Source: Lachnospiraceae bacterium NC2008 (GTDB taxonomy: Bacteria > Bacillota > Clostridia > Lachnospirales > Lachnospiraceae). From it: 64,000 nt of DNA. Positions 16,217 through 24,433 of the stretch are shown piece after piece. Location: positions 1-64,000 of the forward strand of contig JHWS01000003.1 of NCBI GenBank assembly GCA_000687675.1, given 5' to 3'. The notes under the pieces are model-generated. The model did no database searches, was not told the origin of the DNA, and worked only from the letters and a program-made list of their open reading frames with translations. Position numbers and translations under genes: made by a program. Position 1 is the first letter of the stretch, and every line of letters begins with the position of its first letter.

Positions 16217-17179
16217 TTAAAGAATCTCTTCCAGTTTATTTGTAATCTCTTCTCTAACAGATTCATTATCAACAAGTCTGAGAACTCTTTCTATGCTGGC
16301 TCTTGCCATTATGTTCTCAGCTTCTTCACGGCCTATACCTCTGCTCTCAAAATAGAAGAGAAGGTCATCATCTAGTTCACCTATTGAACCACCGTGGTTA
16401 CCTACTACATTCTCCTCTGCACAAAGGATAATAGGAATAGTTTTGTTTATCACATCTTCTCCAAGAAGGATAACGGTTTCCTGCTCGTTACCAACAGAAT
16501 AAGAAGAACCTGTTTTGAAATCTATAGTACCGCGGAATGTCTTTGTTGCACCATCTTTAAGGGCACCGTTAACATTAATATCACTTTCAGTCTTCTTACC
16601 AATATGGTTAATAAGAATGTTTATATCGATGCTATCACCCTTGGCACCAGCTTTACCAGCTACTGGGCTGTTTCCTATATATCCAACGTCAAATGCCGCC
16701 CGGCTCTTTTTACCAAGAAGATCAATCTGTGAATCAGAGAATATCTGTCCACGTCCCATAAAGAAGTGAACTACTTCTATTGATGACTGGTCTGAACATG
16801 TTCCTTTAATTGTATTAACAATAACAGCATCCGAATCTGCAAGTTGAACTTCTACAAGCTTAATAGTTGCATCCTCTTCTGTATTAAGGGTAAGGTTTAT
16901 AGCCATGTTCTGATGAGCCTTCATCATAACATAGGCTGTAATCTTACTAGCCTTACCAGCAGTAATAGTTATATTTTTTGAAGAATAAGAATGTTCACTT
17001 GATGAACTATCATCTTCAACAGTAATAACTACTTCCTTAGTCTCATTTTCCTTAGTTTCTATACTTTCCTGAGACAGGCTATATGTATTATCCTGATCCC
17101 AAAGAACTGTAGCATCGTTCATATTTAAACGGTACCATGTCTTTGCAGGTATTTTGTTGACTATCATTTCTTTTTGCAT
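16217..17179 (-). CDS. sufD: SufD, Fe-S assembly scaffold subunit
   Basis: A 320-residue SufB/SufD-family protein, shorter than the roughly 420-residue enterobacterial SufD but typical of Clostridia. The C-terminal beta-helix contains the family segments VVGNHGGSIGELDDD and FYFESRGIGREEAEN. It forms the SufBC2D scaffold with SufB and SufC, and donates a conserved His near the end of the helix for cluster building. It follows sufB by 24 bases. Confidence 0.92.
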   Translation of the reverse strand: MQKEMIVNKIPAKTWYRLNMNDATVLWDQDNTYSLSQESIETKENETKEVVITVEDDSSSSEHSYSSKNITITAGKASKITAYVMMKAHQNMAINLTLNTEEDATIKLVEVQLADSDAVIVNTIKGTCSDQSSIEVVHFFMGRGQIFSDSQIDLLGKKSRAAFDVGYIGNSPVAGKAGAKGDSIDINILINHIGKKTESDINVNGALKDGATKTFRGTIDFKTGSSYSVGNEQETVILLGEDVINKTIPIILCAEENVVGNHGGSIGELDDDLLFYFESRGIGREEAENIMARASIERVLRLVDNESVREEITNKLEEIL

Positions 17180-17203
17180 CGTATTAACTATGCCTTTCTA
17201 TAC

Positions 17204-18610
17204 TTAACCTATTGAACCAACCATCTCAAGTCTAATAAGATTATTCATCTCAATAGCATATTCAAGTGGAAGTTCCTTAGAAACATTGTCTGCAAAACCA
17301 CTAACGATAAGTGCTCTTGCTTCTTCTTCACTCATACCTCTACTCATAAGATAGAAGACTGCATCATCAGATATGCTACCAATCTTGGCCTCATGTCCAA
17401 CAGCGACGTCTCTACATCTAATATCCATGGCTGGAATAGTATCTGAACGAGACTGGCTATCAAGCATAAGTGACTGACATGAAACAGCTGCCTTAGACTT
17501 GTGAGCATTCTTTCTAACTTCAACACTACTTCTAAATGTACTGATACCACCACTTTTAGAGATAGATCTGGTATTCATATATGAAGTTGTTTCCGGTGCT
17601 GCATGAACAACCTTGGCTCCTGTATCGAGGTTCTGCCCTTCACCAGCAAATGTTACACCGGTAAATTCCATCTTAGCTCCCCTTCCAACAAGTATACTTG
17701 ATGGATAAAGATAACCTACGTGTGAGCCAAATGAACCGGAAACCCACTCTATAGTTCCACCTTCTTCAACTATTGCACGCTTGGTATTAAGGTTATACAT
17801 ATTCTTAGACCAGTTCTCTATAGTAGAGTATCTAAGCTTAGCGTTTTTCTTAACATATAATTCAACGCAACCTGCGTGAAGATTTGCTACATTATACTTT
17901 GGTGCTGAACAGCCTTCTATAAAGTGAAGGTCAGCACCTTCGTCAACGATAATAAGTGTATGCTCAAACTGGCCTGCGCCTTTAGCATTTAACCTGAAGT
18001 ATGACTGAAGAGGGATTGAAACATGGACTCCCTTTGGTACATAAACGAATGAACCGCCAGACCAAACTGCTCCGTGAAGGGCTGCAAACTTGTGGTCTGT
18101 TGGAGGAACAAGCTTCATAAAATGCTCCTTAACCATATCAGCATATGGTCCATTAAGGGCACTTTCCATATCTGTATAAACAACGCCCTGGGCCTCTACG
18201 TCGGCGCGGACATTGTGATAAACAAGTTCTGAGTCATACTGGGCACCTACACCTGCAAGAGATTTACGCTCTGCTTCAGGAATACCAAGTCTTTCAAATG
18301 TTTCCTTGATATCCTTAGGAACGTCTTCCCAGCTTCCCTGCATCTTTGTATTAGGTCTTACATAAGTTGCTATATGGTCCATATCAAGACCCTCTATAGA
18401 TGGACCCCAGTCTGGCATAATAGACTTGTTATATACATCAAGACTGTGAAGTCTAAACTCTCGCATCCAATCTGGATCATTCTTCTCTTCTGAAATCTTT
18501 TCTACAATATCAGGAGTCAGACCTTCTTCTATTCTATAATTATCGATTTCAGCATCTTTTATGTCATAGACGCTTCTATCGATGTCTTCTACATATGTTT
18601 TCTCGCTCAT
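17204..18610 (-). CDS. sufB: SufB, Fe-S cluster scaffold protein
   Basis: Full-length SufB (468 residues). Diagnostic segments include VYVPKGVHVSIPLQSYFR, the ENWSKNMYNLNTKRA region and CRDVAVGHEAKIGSIS near the C-terminus. The Cys in MDIRCRDVAVGHEA and a downstream Glu/His are candidate cluster ligands. It is the best-conserved protein of the operon. The stop of sufC is two bases upstream of its start, so they are translated together. Confidence 0.97.
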   Translation of the reverse strand: MSEKTYVEDIDRSVYDIKDAEIDNYRIEEGLTPDIVEKISEEKNDPDWMREFRLHSLDVYNKSIMPDWGPSIEGLDMDHIATYVRPNTKMQGSWEDVPKDIKETFERLGIPEAERKSLAGVGAQYDSELVYHNVRADVEAQGVVYTDMESALNGPYADMVKEHFMKLVPPTDHKFAALHGAVWSGGSFVYVPKGVHVSIPLQSYFRLNAKGAGQFEHTLIIVDEGADLHFIEGCSAPKYNVANLHAGCVELYVKKNAKLRYSTIENWSKNMYNLNTKRAIVEEGGTIEWVSGSFGSHVGYLYPSSILVGRGAKMEFTGVTFAGEGQNLDTGAKVVHAAPETTSYMNTRSISKSGGISTFRSSVEVRKNAHKSKAAVSCQSLMLDSQSRSDTIPAMDIRCRDVAVGHEAKIGSISDDAVFYLMSRGMSEEEARALIVSGFADNVSKELPLEYAIEMNNLIRLEMVGSIG

Positions 18611-18612
18611 TA

Positions 18613-19386
18613 TTAATTTCCTCTGGCTGGACAGTTTTCATTACAGTTTTTGCAGAGACTTTCAAATCCGCATTCATTAATCTGGTTAACTAAGTCAGCT
18701 CCGCCTTCTTTTACAATATATCCACCACTCATAACATGAGTTACATCTACTTTAAGAGACTCTAAGATTCTTGTTGAGTGAGTAATAATAAGGAGGCTTC
18801 CCTTACATCTTTCCTTGAATATCTTAATACCGTTAGATACTGTCTTTACTGCATCTACATCAAGACCTGAATCTGTTTCATCAAGAATAGCAAGAGATGG
18901 CTCAAGCATAAGCATCTGAAGAATCTCAGCCTTCTTCTTCTCGCCACCTGAGAATCCTACGTTAAGATCTCTTTCTGCATATGAAGGATCCATATTAAGA
19001 AGCTCCATAGTTTCTTTTAATTTCTTCTTAAAATCAAAGAGTCTTATTCTTTCTCCAGTTTTCTGCTCAAGAGCACTTCTGATAAATGCACTAAGTGTTA
19101 CACCTGGAACTTCAAGTGGATTCTGGAATGAAAGGAAGATACCTCTTTTTGCTCTTTCATTAACAGCAAGTTCTGTTATATCTTCGCCTTTAAATATAAT
19201 CTGTCCTTCAGTAACTGTGTATGATGGGTTACCTGTTACAGCATAGCCAAATGTTGACTTACCTGTACCGTTAGGTCCCATAAGTACGTGAGTTTCATCC
19301 TCTCCAATAGTAAGATTAACTCCCTGTAATATTTCTTTATCCTCAACTCTTACGTGAAGATTCTTTACTTCTAATAAATTACTCAT
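18613..19386 (-). CDS. sufC: SufC, Fe-S assembly ATPase
   Basis: A 257-residue ABC-type ATPase with Walker A GPNGTGKST, Q-loop LSFQNP, signature FSGGEKKK and Walker B LAILDETDSG, all SufC-like. It powers conformational change in SufBC2D. The C-terminus carries extra Cys (ESLCKNCNENCPARGN), a CxxC-x3-C tail not needed by the ATPase core and perhaps metal-binding. It is the first structural gene after the regulator. Confidence 0.96.
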   Translation of the reverse strand: MSNLLEVKNLHVRVEDKEILQGVNLTIGEDETHVLMGPNGTGKSTFGYAVTGNPSYTVTEGQIIFKGEDITELAVNERAKRGIFLSFQNPLEVPGVTLSAFIRSALEQKTGERIRLFDFKKKLKETMELLNMDPSYAERDLNVGFSGGEKKKAEILQMLMLEPSLAILDETDSGLDVDAVKTVSNGIKIFKERCKGSLLIITHSTRILESLKVDVTHVMSGGYIVKEGGADLVNQINECGFESLCKNCNENCPARGN

Positions 19387-19401
19387 GTTCTCTCCTTATT
19401 T

Positions 19402-19815
19402 TTAAGCTTTAGACATATGAACTAAGTCATATAAGCTGTGCTTATCCAGATAATCGTTGATTAAGTCTCCAAGTTCTCTCCAGAATGGAAGAGTGATACA
19501 TGATCCTTCATGGTCACACTCCTTTCCATCTAAGGCTTGGCAACTTACAGGTGATATATTACCTTCAGCCAGTCTAAGTATTTCTCCTACGGAATACTCT
19601 TCTGGCTTTCTTGTAAGCTTGTAGCCACCGCCTTTACCAGAGGCGCTTTCTACAAGACCACCCTTTGAAAGTACAGTCATAATACTTTCCATATATTTTA
19701 GTGATAAATCCTGGCCGGCAGTTATATCTTTAAGAGGTACTCTTTCGCCTTCTTCAAGCTGTGCTAAAGCTATCATTGCATGAAGAGCATACCTGCCTTT
19801 TGTTGTAATAATCAT
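19402..19815 (-). CDS. Rrf2-family Fe-S-sensing regulator (IscR/SufR-like)
   Basis: A 137-residue winged-helix regulator. The DNA-binding domain runs to about residue 66 (LKDITAGQDLSLKYMESIM). Three Cys follow in the IscR arrangement (SCQALDGKEC, EGSC) for a Fe-S cluster. As first gene of the SUF operon it should repress suf when clusters are plentiful. A TTGACA-18-TATACT promoter overlapped by a CCCTATT/AATAGGG inverted repeat lies just upstream. Confidence 0.92.
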   Translation of the reverse strand: MIITTKGRYALHAMIALAQLEEGERVPLKDITAGQDLSLKYMESIMTVLSKGGLVESASGKGGGYKLTRKPEEYSVGEILRLAEGNISPVSCQALDGKECDHEGSCITLPFWRELGDLINDYLDKHSLYDLVHMSKA

Positions 19816-19848
19816 ATATAGTCCTCTTTATGCTTATCTTGGAGTTTT

Positions 19849-19884
19849 AGTATATTCCCTATTTCCCTACTATGTCAATAGGGG
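19849..19884 (-). promoter_or_regulatory. suf operon promoter with overlapping operator
   Basis: On the minus strand, TTGACA (19878-19873) and TATACT (19854-19849) are spaced by 18 bases, 34 bases before the rrf2 start codon. A seven-base inverted repeat, CCCTATT at 19858-19864 and AATAGGG at 19877-19883, covers the -35 and spacer, where an Rrf2 dimer could block polymerase. Confidence 0.7.
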
Positions 19885-19914
19885 AATAAATGAAGAATGT
19901 GTGAATAATTCAGA

Positions 19915-19954
19915 AAATAAAATATGCTCCCAACTAAAAAGTTGAGAGCATATT
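19915..19954 (-). terminator. Terminator at the end of the Tad/FHA operon
   Basis: A stem of about 14 base pairs (AATATGCTC..., mirrored 19940-19954) is followed on the minus strand by TTTTATTTT. It lies about 80 bases past the FHA gene stop. The 80 bases between contain nothing else recognisable. Confidence 0.8.
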
Positions 19955-20035
19955 AAATTATATTTTTTAATTTAAATTACCATTTCTTTTAACCCAGCCC
20001 CATATTCATGAAAATCTGGTTGTTCCATAACAAAT

Positions 20036-21244
20036 TTAATCAAAAACCAACATAAAATTCCCAAGCTTAATTTCATCTCCGTGCTCTAACATTATGTGGT
20101 CCTTAGCGTCAAGGGGCATTCCATTTAGGTAGGTTCCATTTGTTGAGTTGCAGTCTTCCAGGTATAAACAGCCCTTTTCCTCTGTAATCTTAGCGTGAAT
20201 TCGACTTATGGATTTGTCATCCAAAACCAAATCAGCCTCATTCTTTAACTTACCTATAGTAATAGGAAAGTGTCTAAGTTCATAAATTTGAGATTTGTTT
20301 TTAAATAAATAGGTCAAAGTATGGTATAAATTTGGAGAATCCTGTGGTATAAATACAGTTTTCCCATAACTATCATCTTTATCTGGTGCATAGTCAAAGC
20401 CGTGACTTTCTTTAGCTACACTATCCGATATATTACCTGATATATCACCTAACCTCGAATCACTAAATGAATCACTAAAAGAATCACCAATAGAATCAAA
20501 ATTTGAATCGAAGCTTGGAGTAATACTTTCTTTTGCAGTCCCCTTTTTCTTAAACAGATTTTTAAATAGCCCTCCCTTGCTCTTAGGCAAATATATATCA
20601 TCATTATTTATTGCTGTCTCTGCACCCACATCGTTACTTTCATCATTAAACAAACAATCCTGCTGAGAAGGCTCAATGATGTCATCTTTCTTTGGAGCAC
20701 AAACTTCTTTATCAAACAATCCATGTCGCAGGGAACTAATAGTAAAGTTACAATCCTTAACTAACTTATAAAACTTATAAGCCAGAACCACAGCCTTATC
20801 ATCAGTATGATCAACCCTTTCCAACAGGTATTCAGCAAAGGACATAAACGATTCATCAAGTGTTTGATTATACAAAGGATAATAAATCAGAAAGAGATGT
20901 TTAGATTCCACATCAAAATACATATACTTAGGATCCAAAACAATCTTTTCCCCAGAAAGCATGTGCGTGTAAGCATTATCATAGGCAAGCAATATATCAT
21001 GCAAAAACACATCCAGCGTTTCGTAACCAATTTCCTTATTCTGATAATATTTTTCTACATCCTGTAAAGAAGAAATATTATAAGCGAGATATGTCTTTCC
21101 ATCTTTATATGAGGTCTTTAGATTCAGAAATCCTGGAATATTGCAGTTTTCAAACATTCTATACTCAAAAGAATCAGTTTCACCCAATGTGTTTTCTATT
21201 AATAGTTGATTTTTATCCTGTCCTCTAACATATGAAACATTCAT
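20036..21244 (-). CDS. FHA-domain protein with DUF6382-like N-terminus
   Basis: A 402-residue cytoplasmic protein. The first roughly 180 residues resemble the DUF6382 domain found with Tad clusters of Clostridia. A serine/aspartate-rich low-complexity linker follows (about 220-290). The C-terminal 85 residues form a forkhead-associated domain with the phosphothreonine-binding signature ISRIHAKI and NSTNGTYLNG. FHA domains read Thr phosphorylation, so this may connect a Ser/Thr kinase elsewhere to pilus assembly. It is the last gene of the Tad operon, 12 bases after the second TadE-like gene. Confidence 0.8.
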   Translation of the reverse strand: MNVSYVRGQDKNQLLIENTLGETDSFEYRMFENCNIPGFLNLKTSYKDGKTYLAYNISSLQDVEKYYQNKEIGYETLDVFLHDILLAYDNAYTHMLSGEKIVLDPKYMYFDVESKHLFLIYYPLYNQTLDESFMSFAEYLLERVDHTDDKAVVLAYKFYKLVKDCNFTISSLRHGLFDKEVCAPKKDDIIEPSQQDCLFNDESNDVGAETAINNDDIYLPKSKGGLFKNLFKKKGTAKESITPSFDSNFDSIGDSFSDSFSDSRLGDISGNISDSVAKESHGFDYAPDKDDSYGKTVFIPQDSPNLYHTLTYLFKNKSQIYELRHFPITIGKLKNEADLVLDDKSISRIHAKITEEKGCLYLEDCNSTNGTYLNGMPLDAKDHIMLEHGDEIKLGNFMLVFD

Positions 21245-21256
21245 AAATTTATCTCC

Positions 21257-21724
21257 TTAGTTATTTGTTAATCCAGATATCATTCTTACAAACTGTGAAC
21301 TTCTAAGCCTTGGACATGAATAGTAGGAAGATATTTCCCAATTATCTCCAGCATCAAGACCACCAAAATATATAAAATTTGGGATATCCAAAGACCCCTT
21401 TAAACTAATAGAAGTGTAGCCATATTCCACAGAAACATCTGTATCAATATCACCTTTTAATATCAGACTTTGATTTAGCAAAGAATTAAGCTTATTTTCT
21501 ATTTCCTCTTCTAATTCATCATTATCCTTTTCATCATATTGAACACAGGATACCAAGGCTCTGGCGATGCACTGGTCATAAGCATTTTTATTGTAAAAGT
21601 AGATACCTAGAAAGAAGATTAGAAATATAAGACTAAAAGAAATAGGAATAATTACACAGGCTTCTATAGTGGTCATTCCTTTATTTGAAGACTTATCTAA
21701 TGAGTTTTTCCGCATCTTGAACAT
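21257..21724 (-). CDS. TadE-like pseudopilin
   Basis: A 155-residue protein with the class IV prepilin pattern: basic leader, then GMTTIEACVIIPIS with the hydrophobic alpha helix. Cleavage is expected after the Gly of KGM. The remaining 100 residues form the extracytoplasmic domain, with two Cys (YSCPRLR, ALVSCVQ) available for a disulfide. It overlaps the upstream TadE-like gene by 28 bases, indicating translational coupling, and is a likely minor pilin of the Tad system. Confidence 0.82.
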   Translation of the reverse strand: MFKMRKNSLDKSSNKGMTTIEACVIIPISFSLIFLIFFLGIYFYNKNAYDQCIARALVSCVQYDEKDNDELEEEIENKLNSLLNQSLILKGDIDTDVSVEYGYTSISLKGSLDIPNFIYFGGLDAGDNWEISSYYSCPRLRSSQFVRMISGLTNN

Positions 21725-22521
21725 GCTTTTTTATCTCCAACATCCTTTATCGATATAGCTATGATTGTTCTTTTTAATCCGCTGCAAGTAAGAGAAGAGT
21801 GATATTTGCTTCCTGAAGCAGTAACAAATAATAGAGAATTATTAGATTTACCCTTCATGCAGACCTCACAGGGTGTATAAGATTTACCATACTGGTTAGT
21901 TAAAGAAGAAACCTCATCACTTGATGTTTCTATTATGGTTAAGTCCAGATAAGAACAGTCTTTGGTAAGATGGTATACGCTACCATTTTCGGTTATATAA
22001 ACAATACGATCTTCATCTACTATACCTGCATTGTTATCATAAGAGTAGCCTGTCCAGGGATGAAGCCTGGCTCTGGATATCATGTCATAGTTACCTATGC
22101 CAAAAACATTACATAATGGCCTTAGTTTGTAAGTTACAGCAATATCAACTATGTCATCCTTTTTCCCGTTAGCTTTTACGGAAGTTCGAAACATGCTGAT
22201 ATTGTCGCTTCCACCTACAAACAGCTTTTCTAAATCTTCCCTTTTATCAACTGCACTCTGAATCCTATTGTAGGCATAGCCTTGTCCCATTACCTTGTTT
22301 ACAAGATTTTTAACCAAAGGGTCTGGTATGTCCGCAACCAGATTCTCTCCGTAGGAATACAGCGCCAGCTCTTTCCCAGCAGTATAAGATGCGTAGTTAA
22401 TAACACTATTAGCTCTAATCATTTGCATAAGAGAAGCTATTGCAATCAGTACAAGTACAAAGAGTGGTAGAACTACTGCGGCCTCTATGGTTATGCTTCC
22501 CTGATTATTACTTTTTTTCAT
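21697..22521 (-). CDS. TadE-like pseudopilin with two C-terminal Cys/His modules
   Basis: A 274-residue protein with a TadE-type N-terminus (GSITIEAAVVLPLFV) that is processed by the prepilin peptidase. The C-terminal 105 residues contain two repeated modules of the form T-x-x-G-x-x-YH-x4-C-x2-L, then a spacer and C-x2-C: VYHLTKDCSYL...PCEVC and KYHSSLTCSGL...CSRCG. This matches the small Ada-like metal-binding fold found in secreted nucleases and other proteins. Here it would be displayed outside the cell. A structured 120-base intergenic element precedes the gene. Confidence 0.8.
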   Translation of the reverse strand: MKKSNNQGSITIEAAVVLPLFVLVLIAIASLMQMIRANSVINYASYTAGKELALYSYGENLVADIPDPLVKNLVNKVMGQGYAYNRIQSAVDKREDLEKLFVGGSDNISMFRTSVKANGKKDDIVDIAVTYKLRPLCNVFGIGNYDMISRARLHPWTGYSYDNNAGIVDEDRIVYITENGSVYHLTKDCSYLDLTIIETSSDEVSSLTNQYGKSYTPCEVCMKGKSNNSLLFVTASGSKYHSSLTCSGLKRTIIAISIKDVGDKKACSRCGKTH

Positions 22522-22537
22522 AAGTCTCCTTTTAGAA

Positions 22538-22657
22538 TAGTCTCACAGGATACCCCTTTAGAGTTTCCGCTTTCATAGAGAACTCTACAGACGTGCTTTT
22601 GGAGAAGTGATTATAGATATTAGTTTGGAACCCGTAAAAGGGTATCGTGTGAGACTA
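22538..22657. repeat. Structured inverted-repeat element inside the Tad operon
   Basis: Two 23-nt arms at 22538-22560 and 22635-22657 are complementary at 21 of 23 positions. Inside, TAGAGTT (22559-22565) pairs with AACTCTA (22581-22587). The element fills the gap between the DUF5702 and TadE-like genes. No T-run follows on the minus strand, so it is not a standard terminator. It may protect or process mRNA, or be a small palindromic mobile element. Confidence 0.6.
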
Positions 22658-22671
22658 CACTATATTTAAAA

Positions 22672-24135
22672 TTAGTAATAGCTAAAACTTCTTTTTATAA
22701 GTAGTTCATAACCATAGGAACTTTCCATTATTATTTGAACCATTCCACCAGCGATACAATTATCCAGTCTGAAGTTGTCTTTCCCAGTAATAAGACGAAT
22801 ATTTGCTTCTATCATATTCATGGACCGGTTAATCTTATCTTTATTAGGAGTGAGATAGAGTAGTATTCTAAGATAATCTTTATAGTCCTGGCCTTTATTA
22901 GAAGATGATGAACCTGTAAATGTCCCTGCCAGTTTTTCCAGGGCAGTAGACAAAGTTAAATTCCAATCCCCTTTGCCTTTAATTAGTGGAATCTTTCCAC
23001 CATCTAGAAGTACAGCCACATCATATAAGCTTTCTGCGTAGATTAGGGCAGCAGAAAGACCTAGCTCATATACTGTTTCCAGATAAGGAGCAAGGGTAAC
23101 AGCCGCTAAACCTATAGCCATAGCCCTAACTTCTGCCTGTAAGCCAGAGTCAGTGGCATAATATATAGCATTAGAAGCCCCTCGAATCATAACAAGCCTG
23201 TCTGCGGTTTTTCTCAGATTAGCTACATCGGTATCTGAGCCAAATAGAATATATTCAACCTGATAATCAAGGGCATCGTCGTATTTGATATCCAACAGAT
23301 TACTAAACTTGTCTAAGATATATTCATTAAATAGAAGGTCATACTGAATACCATCATAGGAATCCCAATCAGAAATAAGACCCGCTCCGGCAACATTGTC
23401 TCTATGAGAGGCCAATGTATCATTATTCACATATTTACCTGACAATGTTTTGTTATAAACAAGAGATAGAACACCTTTACTGGAAGCTTTTTTGGCATTT
23501 TCTGAAGGGTTAGAAGTATCAACGTCGTCCCAGTTAACTCCTTCGATTTCGGGAAACACGATGTCATCAATTTCAGCTTGAGCATTCTTGTTTTCACTAA
23601 TGATGTCACCTTCTCCAAGGTTATAAGTATCGGTGATGCTTGCAAGATCCTCAGCATTATCTATAAGAGATAAGCCATATTTATCCAGCATGTAGGAAAT
23701 GGCCATATGTCTAAAGACAGCACCTTCCCCATCAGTTGCCCTAGAAACATTAACCATATCCACAGAGCTAATGCTAAGCCCTGTAAAATCTCGATAGGAA
23801 CCAGCCATAACCAGATCTTTTCCAGGACTTAGATTAAACTCCATGTAGGAAATAAGATGATCCGTAAGATTATCAAGAGAACCTTCATCGTATTCATAAG
23901 CAGTATCTATAAAAAGTAGTCCGTATCTAGACAATAGTTCTTTATGATATTCAGAAAGAAGAGAATCTGTGCCCATATCAGTAACGCACTCGGCAGTTTG
24001 CTTGATAGCAGACAATCTAGTAGCTTCTATCATTACCAGAAGAACTGAAATCATAATGGCAAACATCATACATAGATAAAGGCTGATAACTCCTTTATTA
24101 TTTCCTATACCATACTTACTTAATAACCTTTTCAT
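22672..24135 (-). CDS. Tad-cluster membrane-anchored protein (DUF5702-like)
   Basis: A 487-residue protein with one N-terminal hydrophobic segment (GVISLYLCMMFAIMISVLL) preceded by a short basic leader ending in NNKG, pilin-like. The large extracytoplasmic part is acidic and mostly helical. Proteins of this layout (DUF5702) accompany Flp/Tad genes in Clostridia and could occupy the place of TadG/TadF. It lies 26 bases after the flp gene. The catalytic role is unknown. Confidence 0.72.
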   Translation of the reverse strand: MKRLLSKYGIGNNKGVISLYLCMMFAIMISVLLVMIEATRLSAIKQTAECVTDMGTDSLLSEYHKELLSRYGLLFIDTAYEYDEGSLDNLTDHLISYMEFNLSPGKDLVMAGSYRDFTGLSISSVDMVNVSRATDGEGAVFRHMAISYMLDKYGLSLIDNAEDLASITDTYNLGEGDIISENKNAQAEIDDIVFPEIEGVNWDDVDTSNPSENAKKASSKGVLSLVYNKTLSGKYVNNDTLASHRDNVAGAGLISDWDSYDGIQYDLLFNEYILDKFSNLLDIKYDDALDYQVEYILFGSDTDVANLRKTADRLVMIRGASNAIYYATDSGLQAEVRAMAIGLAAVTLAPYLETVYELGLSAALIYAESLYDVAVLLDGGKIPLIKGKGDWNLTLSTALEKLAGTFTGSSSSNKGQDYKDYLRILLYLTPNKDKINRSMNMIEANIRLITGKDNFRLDNCIAGGMVQIIMESSYGYELLIKRSFSYY

Positions 24136-24161
24136 CTATACTCCTTTGGTTAGTTGAAAAT

Positions 24162-24329
24162 TTAGACACTTGAAGTTTTTGTTGTTATCTTGTCGAAAAG
24201 ATCCTCGACGATTTGAGTGATATTATCTTTGAATATTATTACTAGACCGACTAGAACCACGATGATAAGGATTACTTCAACAGTTCCCATACCATCTTCT
24301 TCAAGAAAAAATCGCTTTAAGGCCCTCAT
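24162..24329 (-). CDS. flp: Flp-type major pilin (type IVb)
   Basis: A 55-residue prepilin with leader RALKRFFLEEDG, predicted cleavage Gly|Met and Glu at +5 (MGTVE), followed by a hydrophobic helix ILIIVVLVGLVIIF. This is the Flp1-like pilin fold. ATG 24329 is preferred over an upstream start because GGGAGG precedes it by about seven bases. It sits after tadC and is the only major pilin candidate in the cluster. Confidence 0.88.
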   Translation of the reverse strand: MRALKRFFLEEDGMGTVEVILIIVVLVGLVIIFKDNITQIVEDLFDKITTKTSSV

Positions 24330-24433
24330 GATACAACCTCCCTTCACCTAAAATATATGTAAACAGCAGTGTATTGATAAAGCGCCAGCTATCATTACAA
24401 GCTGTAAACATCACCTTAATTAGGAAGACATAT

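Noticed and set aside
22538-22657. Rho-independent terminator inside the Tad operon
   Set aside because: The stem is strong but no T-run follows on the minus strand, and the ribosome site of the next gene follows instead.
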